18,835 nucleotides of DNA, taken from positions 1 through 18,835 of the forward strand of contig SFPF01000027.1 of assembly GCA_004552155.1 (NCBI GenBank), in the 5' to 3' direction. Source of the stretch: Bacteroidales bacterium (GTDB lineage Bacteria > Bacteroidota > Bacteroidia > Bacteroidales > Bacteroidaceae). How positions within the stretch are numbered: position 1 is the first letter of the stretch; each line of letters starts with the position of its first letter. The notes under the pieces were generated by a model, which was given only the letters and a program-made list of their open reading frames with translations, did no database searches and was not told the DNA's origin. Both the position numbers and the translations under genes were made by a program. Of this stretch, positions 14,216 to 18,835 are shown piece after piece.

Positions 14216-16019
14216 TTATTTTATAAATACTTTCTTACTCTCTTTGCCTTGCTTGATGATGTACACACCGGGGGCGAGACCTTTTTCAGATGTTCCCCTC
14301 TGCCAGCCATCGATGGTGTAGACTTTGCGCGATTGCTCACCAGTGGTTGTCTCCGCAGCGGCAATGCCAGTGAGCGAGGGATCGATGAAACTGAAAGAAA
14401 TCACGCCGTCGGTCTCGGCAATGTTATAAATGGGTTGCGACAGGCCGCTGCCCGTGTAAACCGTAGTGGCGGGCGTGGTATCGTCGGTGAGCGAGGTGTT
14501 GCCCGTCGTGCCGGGGTAGAGGTTGGGGGCTACGCGTTGCCATTCGGCGGATTTGAGCGGTGTGTCGTAGATGATGTTGTCGGCAGGCACGATGTTGAAC
14601 AGGGCTTTGCCCACGGTGTTGTTCACCGTGTTGGCACTCCAGCGGTTAGCATTGAAAGCCACGTGCCATACCAGCATGCCCGTGCCCATAAAACTGGTTT
14701 TCGAGCAGATAATATTCGTTTTTATCCGACGGGTTTTTGATGCAATAGGCCGTAGTGCCGAGGTCTTCGTCGCCGAACGGATAGAGCCGCGCGAAAGTTG
14801 CCTCCGTGAGTTCCTCCACATTGAGCCACCCCATCACGCTGCGCTCGTAAGCATTATAGCCGATAGGGGCATAGCCGTCGTAAAGGTATTGCCCGTAGTC
14901 CATAATCGACCACACGCAGGGCGTGAGGATTTTTGCGGCATCGGTTTCGCTTTTGCCGGTGTAATAGAAGTCGGGCAGGTTGAGGGCATGACCGATTTCG
15001 TGGATAAAGACACCCATGCCGTCGAATTGCTGGCCTTTCACCACGATGTTTCCGCTTTCGTCTTTCTTATACGACTGCAACATCTCGTTGCCCATGAAAT
15101 ATGACTTTACATTGATACCCGTTGAGGTAGTGAAGGGGCGATACTTGTTGTAGTGCGCCCAGAGGTAGTCTTCGCAGCCGTCTTCGTAGGCGGAATGCTC
15201 GCCCGGGCCGGCATACATCAGGCTCACGAGGGGCAGGTTATTGCCGGTGGCATATTGTGAGAAATCCACGCCTTGTGCAATGGCTTTCTCCACCACTTCG
15301 CTCACAATCTTATAGGAATTGGGGTCTACCGAGTTGTTGCTGCCATTTGCACCATAATAGGCATAATTGTTGTCGGTCGTCACGCGGGCTACGATGTCGA
15401 ACTTTGGCGAGAAAAGACCGTTGCTCTGGTCTGTAAAGTAGTCGTTTACGCTACCGTGGCAAAGGCTTTCGTCCTTATAGCCTTTTTCGTTGAAGAAGCG
15501 CGACACTTTCTCGTCGGTTGTCGTTTCCATAAACTTGCGGTCGGGGAATTCCACGAGAATTACGGGGATAGTCGGCGTGCCGATGCTGCTCAGCGTACCG
15601 CCTGCCGATTCGCCGTATGTGCCCAGTCCGTCGCCGCCGCCTATGCTGCGCGAGGCGATGTTTTGCTGCGGGGCAAACAGAGCGGTGAGATGCGAGTAGG
15701 CTTTTGCAACCGTGCAGTCGGCATTTTTCAACCATAAAATTTCTTCCTGACTGCGTTCGCTTGCCTCGTGCGCCAAGAGTGCGGAAGCTTCAAGACCTTC
15801 GGCAGTGAGTTGAGCGTAGCAGAAACGGCCCTGCGCGTCTTTCGTAATAACCGTGCCGTCGGCGAGGGTGTAGAAGCAGAAGCAATGGTTGCCTTGCTTG
15901 GTCACGGTGATGCTTTTCCCGTCTGCTTGCTTCACGGTGATGAGGCGTTGCAACGGACGGGTGGCCTGTGCGGCGATTATGCCTATGGCAAATGCGATGA
16001 GGAGTAATGTCTTTTTCAT
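14216..16019 (-). pseudogene. Secreted M6-family metalloprotease, frameshifted
   Basis: It is predicted to be an exported zinc protease of the immune-inhibitor-A type. The N-terminus MKKTLLLIAFAIGIIAAQA is a good signal peptide. A propeptide-like region follows, then the catalytic part with PVILVEFPD, the zinc motif HEIGH (H340, E341, H344) followed by LNLPD, and WSIMDYG. The first frame reads correctly to EYYLLENQF (about 443), then goes astray and stops. The next frame continues with GTGMLVWHVAFNANRW, YPGTTGNTSLTDDTTP, and a sorting-type tail APGVYIIKQGKESKKVFIK, finishing at 14216. Removing one base from the four-A run at 14690-14693 would join them into about 600 residues. This is a real frameshift, a sequencing error in a homopolymer, or slippage. 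It starts 23 bases after nfeD and ends six bases before the Rpn gene. Confidence 0.85.
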
Positions 16020-16042
16020 TACATATATATTATTTATTGCGA

Positions 16043-16513
16043 TTATTGTTTTATGCTCACAGTGATAGAGGCTTCGCTCACAGCCGTAACTACTATGGAC
16101 GTACCTGGGTCAATGAAATCGCCGGAGGATTTCACTTCCACCTGCTTGCCGTTTATTATGGCGTTGCCCACCAGCGCGAGGCGCGTGAGGGCTTTGCCTT
16201 CCTCGCCCACTTTTACAGAGAGTTGCTCGCTGGTGGCGTTGGTCGAATTGATACTGCTTTTCAGTGCCATGCGGTCGATGGCTTTCGAACGCATCACGAT
16301 ATATAGGCTCACGCCGAACAGCAAAATGGCAAGTGTCGCCGCGCCGAGTGCCGGCATCAGTCCGTAGTTGATGTAAATCACAGCCACATCGGCTATGCCG
16401 CATATTATGGCCGCGCTGCCTGCCAATCCGAAACCGGGAATGACAAACACTTCAAGCAAACCCAGAAGCAGGGCAAAGAAACTCAATAGAATAATCAGTA
16501 AAGTTGTAGACAT
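16043..16513 (-). CDS. NfeD-like membrane protein
   Basis: The 156 residues have three N-terminal membrane segments (about 4-24, 28-50 and 54-74) and a C-terminal OB-fold-like domain (about 95-156) with VGEEGKALTRLALVGNAIINGKQVEV and the FIDPGTSIVVTAV segment typical of NfeD. This is the short form without the serine-protease domain. NfeD proteins usually work with a flotillin-type SPFH protein (FloA/YqfA) coded next door to organise membrane microdomains. Here no such gene lies on either side. It is preceded by rsgA (33 bases) and followed by the M6 protease gene. Confidence 0.85.
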   Translation of the reverse strand: MSTTLLIILLSFFALLLGLLEVFVIPGFGLAGSAAIICGIADVAVIYINYGLMPALGAATLAILLFGVSLYIVMRSKAIDRMALKSSINSTNATSEQLSVKVGEEGKALTRLALVGNAIINGKQVEVKSSGDFIDPGTSIVVTAVSEASITVSIKQ

Positions 16514-16546
16514 CTTGTTTTTGTAAATGATGAATAATAAAAAAAC

Positions 16547-17500
16547 TCAATATGCCGCCCTGTATTTGCCCTCGTCCTTATCTTCGAGCATCGAGAGATA
16601 AGAGGCGTAGCGCGAGGGGGCGAGCCTCAAATTTTCTATGGCTTCCAGCACGGCGCAGCCGGGCTCGTGCGTATGCGTGCAGTTGTTGAAGCGGCAGTCG
16701 CGGGAAAGGGCGAAAATGTCCCGGAAATAATGCGCCACCTCTTCGCGCTCCATGTCAAACGTCCCGAAGCCCTTGATGCCCGGCACGTCGATGAGTGCGC
16801 CGCCGCCCGGCAGTTCATACAGTTCGCTAAACGTCGTGGTGTGCATACCCGTGCCGTGAGCCTCGGATATTTCTGCCGTGCGGGCGTTTGCCTCCGGCAC
16901 GAAGTGGTTGAGCAGCGTGGATTTGCCCACGCCCGAGTTGCCGGCGAGGAGTGTCGTCTTGCCTTGCAGCGTTTCGCCCAGTTCGTCCAGCCCCTTGCCA
17001 GTAATGGCAGAGATGACGTGGCAGGGATAGCCTATTTCCGAATAAAGTGCCACCCAATAGTCGCGCGTGGCGCGTTCGTCCTCACTCTGCAGTTCGTCAT
17101 CTTTATTGAGTGCCAGCACCACCGGCACGCGATAGGCTTCTGCTGAGGCAAGGAAGCGGTCGATGAACGTGGTACTCGTTTCAGGCCGCGCTACGGTCGC
17201 CACTAATAAGGCCTGGTCGATGTTGGCCGCGAGGATATGGCTCTGCTTCGAGAGGTTGGAGGCCTTGCGGATAATGTAGTTGCGGCGGTCATCGATGCTG
17301 CATATAAATGCCGTTTCGCTTTCGGCCGCCATGTTGAGGGTCACCCCGTCGCCCACGGCCACGGGATTAGTGGAGCGTATGCCCTTCAGACGGAAGTTGC
17401 CTTTCACCTTGCAGGGCACGCCGCGCCCGTCGTCGGTGCGCACAATGTAGTGGCTGCCTGTGTTGCGTATGACGATGCCGTGGAGCGTTTCTTGTGTCAT
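16547..17500 (-). CDS. rsgA: Ribosome small-subunit-dependent GTPase A
   Basis: RsgA is a circularly permuted GTPase that checks late maturation of the 30S subunit. The 317 residues show an N-terminal OB fold (about 1-75), then the permuted motif order: G4 NKDD (132-135), G5 SAITGKG (164-170), G1 GNSGVGKST (187-195), G3 DVPG (238-241). The C-terminal zinc site is CRFNNCTH with C269, C274, a nearby His and C282 in EPGC. It follows frr, a fitting partner because both act on ribosomes. Its leader contains the structure at 17520-17577. Confidence 0.97.
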   Translation of the reverse strand: MTQETLHGIVIRNTGSHYIVRTDDGRGVPCKVKGNFRLKGIRSTNPVAVGDGVTLNMAAESETAFICSIDDRRNYIIRKASNLSKQSHILAANIDQALLVATVARPETSTTFIDRFLASAEAYRVPVVLALNKDDELQSEDERATRDYWVALYSEIGYPCHVISAITGKGLDELGETLQGKTTLLAGNSGVGKSTLLNHFVPEANARTAEISEAHGTGMHTTTFSELYELPGGGALIDVPGIKGFGTFDMEREEVAHYFRDIFALSRDCRFNNCTHTHEPGCAVLEAIENLRLAPSRYASYLSMLEDKDEGKYRAAY

Positions 17501-17519
17501 CTTAATAATGTGGCATAAG

Positions 17520-17577
17520 GCGCAAACAATGCCTGCGACGAAATAAACTTTGTTCTCGCCACAAGCATCGTTTGCGC
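17520..17577 (-). ncRNA. Candidate structured leader between frr and rsgA
   Basis: A 13-bp stem joins 17520-17532 with 17565-17577. The one non-Watson-Crick position (17528/17569) is A-C on the plus strand but a G.U pair on the minus strand, the direction of frr-rsgA transcription. Inside it a second stem pairs 17535-17538 with 17556-17559 and 17540-17542 with 17553-17555, with one bulged base and a 10-nt loop. No T-tract follows, so it is not a standard terminator. It ends 19 bases before the rsgA ATG and could control rsgA translation, be a processing site, or be a repeat element. No known RNA family was recognised. Confidence 0.45.
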
Positions 17578-17619
17578 TGCTTTGTTATTGTAGGTAAAGA
17601 CGTAATCGAGAGGGAGCAA

Positions 17620-18180
17620 TCAAACAGTCATGATTTCCTTGTTCTTGGCGGCTAACAGTTCCTCCACCTTCTTGATCATCTTGTCGTGGATTTTCTGCAA
17701 GTCGGCCTCTGCGTCCTTCTCAACGTCTTCTGAAAGTCCGTCCTTAATGGCTTTCTTGAGTTTTTCGATACCGTCGCGGCGAGCGTTGCGAATGGCTACT
17801 TTCGACTCTTCAGCCTCCTTGCTGCACTGCTTTGCCAACTGCTTGCGGCGTTCCTCCGTGAGGGGCGGGATGCCGAGGCGGATAATTTCGCCGTTGTTTT
17901 CGGGCATGATGCCGATAGTAGAGTCGATGATTGCCTTTTCAATTACCTTAAACATCGACTTGTCCCACGGTTTGATGGCTATAGTGCGGGCATCGGGCGT
18001 GGTGATGGCGGCCACGTTGTTCACAGGCACCATAGAACCATAAGAGTTCACGCGCAGTTCGTCGAGAATATGCACGTTGGCCTTGCCGGCACGTATGTGC
18101 GACAGAGTTTCTTCGAGGTGCATCACGCTGAGTTCCATTTTTTCCTCGCATTCGCCGAGGCATTGCTTAACGTCTAACAT
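17620..18180 (-). CDS. frr: Ribosome recycling factor
   Basis: RRF works with EF-G to split post-termination ribosomes. The 186-residue length is standard. Family segments are present throughout: HIRAGKANVHILD near the start, PWDKSMFKVIEKAI, PPLTEERRKQL, the RNARRDG helix with conserved R131 and R134, and the C-terminal helix with HDKMIKKVEELLAAKNKEIM. A candidate promoter box at 18291-18298 gives a leader of about 100 bases. It probably heads the minus-strand gene run. Confidence 0.97.
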   Translation of the reverse strand: MLDVKQCLGECEEKMELSVMHLEETLSHIRAGKANVHILDELRVNSYGSMVPVNNVAAITTPDARTIAIKPWDKSMFKVIEKAIIDSTIGIMPENNGEIIRLGIPPLTEERRKQLAKQCSKEAEESKVAIRNARRDGIEKLKKAIKDGLSEDVEKDAEADLQKIHDKMIKKVEELLAAKNKEIMTV

Positions 18181-18219
18181 AATTGTTGTGGTCTTGCTAT
18201 ATTAAATATGTATTATTTT

Positions 18220-18298
18220 GTAAAGATAGTGTAAGGCGAGTACAGAAGCCAAGTTTACTTGGATTATGGCGAACCGCAGCCTATCATCTGCAAAGATA
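18220..18298. repeat. Putative dispersed intergenic element upstream of frr
   Basis: The stretch is bounded by direct repeats GTAAAGATA (18220-18228) and GCAAAGATA (18290-18298), 70 bases apart, and has AAGTTTACTT near its middle. It resembles a short repeat that I recall between genes in many Bacteroidales; that link is from memory. On the minus strand the bounding copies read TATCTTTG-like, matching the -7 promoter box, so the element may deliver promoters. Confidence 0.45.
18291..18298 (-). promoter_or_regulatory. Candidate -7 box for frr
   Basis: TATCTTTG on the minus strand matches TAnnTTTG exactly. No convincing -33 TTTG is seen 19-20 bp upstream. The leader to the frr ATG would be about 100 bases. 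Confidence 0.35.
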
Positions 18299-18405
18299 AA
18301 TATTATTCCCGATTTTTGCACGCTCTCATATAAGAAAGTAAAAAAAGGCGATGCCTGCCACTGATTCCGGCCGGTATTGTAAACGTTTTCGTGCAAGCGA
18401 ACCAC

Positions 18406-18439
18406 AAAACCGCCGCCGCAAAACGAATTGCGACGGCGG
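18406..18439 (-). terminator. Terminator after the sulfatase tail
   Basis: On the minus strand CCGCCGTCGCAA (18428-18439) pairs with TTGCGGCGGCGG (18410-18421) around 6 nt, all 12 positions pairing if one U.G is allowed, and is followed by TTTT (18406-18409). It lies seven bases after the stop codon of the chimeric frame and separates it from frr. Confidence 0.85.
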
Positions 18440-18446
18440 AAGGTTT

Positions 18447-18835
18447 TTACTTTATGGGATATTTCTCGAGAATAGGGTCGTCGTACTGGATTTGCAACTG
18501 CTTGAGGCGTTTCATTAGTTGCTTAGTCACCTTCTCCATGCCGGGCTGCCCGTAGAGGTTGTGCAGTTCGTTGGGGTCGGTTTGCAGGTCGTAGAGTTCC
18601 CAAACATCTATGTCGTTGTAGAAGTATCTCTCCCCATTCTCACGTTTGTAGTTGTAACAGGCTTTATCAACCTTCTCTAAAGAGAGAATCCATTGCTTCA
18701 CGCTTGCGCTCTCGCTCTTGATGCGAGCTCCAAGTATGTAGTTATAGCCAGCCTCCTGCAGCAAAGTGACATTGTTCTTGTTCATCAAGCCTGAGTCTGC
18801 CACCACAACGAACTGCACAACCTCTACGGGCAGCC
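18447..18835 (-). pseudogene. Transposase fragment fused in frame to a sulfatase C-terminus (partial)
   Basis: The frame enters from the right edge. Its first part (LPVEVVQFVVVADSGLMNKN, then YNYILGARIKSES and VKQWILSLEK) matches DDE transposases of the IS1634/IS4 type; the Asp in VVADSGL is the second catalytic Asp. After about YNYKRENGER the protein changes to YFYNDIDVWELYDLQTDPNE and LHNLYGQPGMEKVTKQL, ending DDPILEKYPIK, the typical C-terminus of Bacteroidales sulfatases. Both pieces are truncated: the transposase lacks its C-terminal Glu region and the sulfatase lacks its catalytic domain, at least here. The change falls near 18625. It may be a deletion after IS insertion or an assembly join. 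It is unlikely to be a working enzyme. Confidence 0.7.
18625..18835 (-). mobile_element. Partial IS1634-like transposase segment
   Basis: This is the part of the chimeric frame that reads as transposase. No terminal inverted repeat or target duplication is visible at the inner end, which lies in mid-gene for the transposase, so this is not an intact insertion-sequence end. The boundary is approximate (within about 20 bases). Confidence 0.6.

Noticed and set aside
17501..17580. N-terminal extension of RsgA through the leader
   Set aside because: The frame stays open upstream of 17500 for a stretch but has no start codon in frame before a stop, and MTQETLHG is a normal RsgA start.
18202..18405. 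67-codon minus-strand frame upstream of frr
   Set aside because: It mostly translates the putative intergenic repeat element at 18220-18298 and has no domain.
9654..18835. Polysaccharide utilisation locus suggested by GH20, M6 protease and sulfatase
   Set aside because: There is no SusC/SusD pair or dedicated regulator, the sulfatase is only a tail fused to a transposase, and housekeeping genes frr and rsgA head the run.

Overview
The window looks like chromosomal DNA from a member of the Bacteroidales, probably Prevotellaceae or a close relative. Three things point that way. The protein set fits: a DUF4923 protein, secreted proteins ending in a type IX-like C-terminal sorting tail, an Rpn/PD-(D/E)XK_2 nuclease with an EGRA-type repeat, and a two-TrkA-C antiporter. 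Start codons lack Shine-Dalgarno sequences. Promoter-like boxes follow the Bacteroidetes -7 pattern TAnnTTTG. Coding regions are fairly GC-rich, while intergenic regions are AT-rich and carry short repeats.

Layout. Positions 1-554 are non-coding and hold a 21-bp tandem dyad array and two hairpins. On the plus strand follow nrdJ (B12-dependent ribonucleotide reductase, GTG start) with a strong terminator, folB (folate synthesis), a HAD/phosphoglycolate-phosphatase-like hydrolase, and a truncated RhuM-like remnant. From 8640 back to 4630 the minus strand carries ndk, pepT and a KefB-like cation:proton antiporter, probably read in that order. An octamer tandem repeat lies on both sides of ndk in opposite orientation. 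At 8933-9513 a DUF4923 protein on the plus strand has lost most of its signal peptide and its start frame, and it ends at a shared terminator.

From 18180 down to 9654 six minus-strand genes run close together: frr, rsgA, nfeD, an M6 metalloprotease with a one-base frameshift, an Rpn-type nuclease, and a large secreted GH20 hexosaminidase. The first two serve translation (ribosome recycling and small-subunit maturation). The M6 protease and GH20 are predicted to be exported and to degrade protein and N-acetylhexosamine-containing glycans. The window ends in a chimeric frame in which part of an IS1634-type transposase is joined to the tail of a sulfatase, followed by its own terminator.

Most of the window is housekeeping. 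I did not find a convincing new multi-gene system. The observations most worth following are the transposase-sulfatase chimera, the frr-rsgA leader structure (its one imperfect pair is rescued by G.U only on the transcribed strand), the helically phased 21-bp array, the paired octamer repeats around ndk, and the two disrupted secreted-protein genes.
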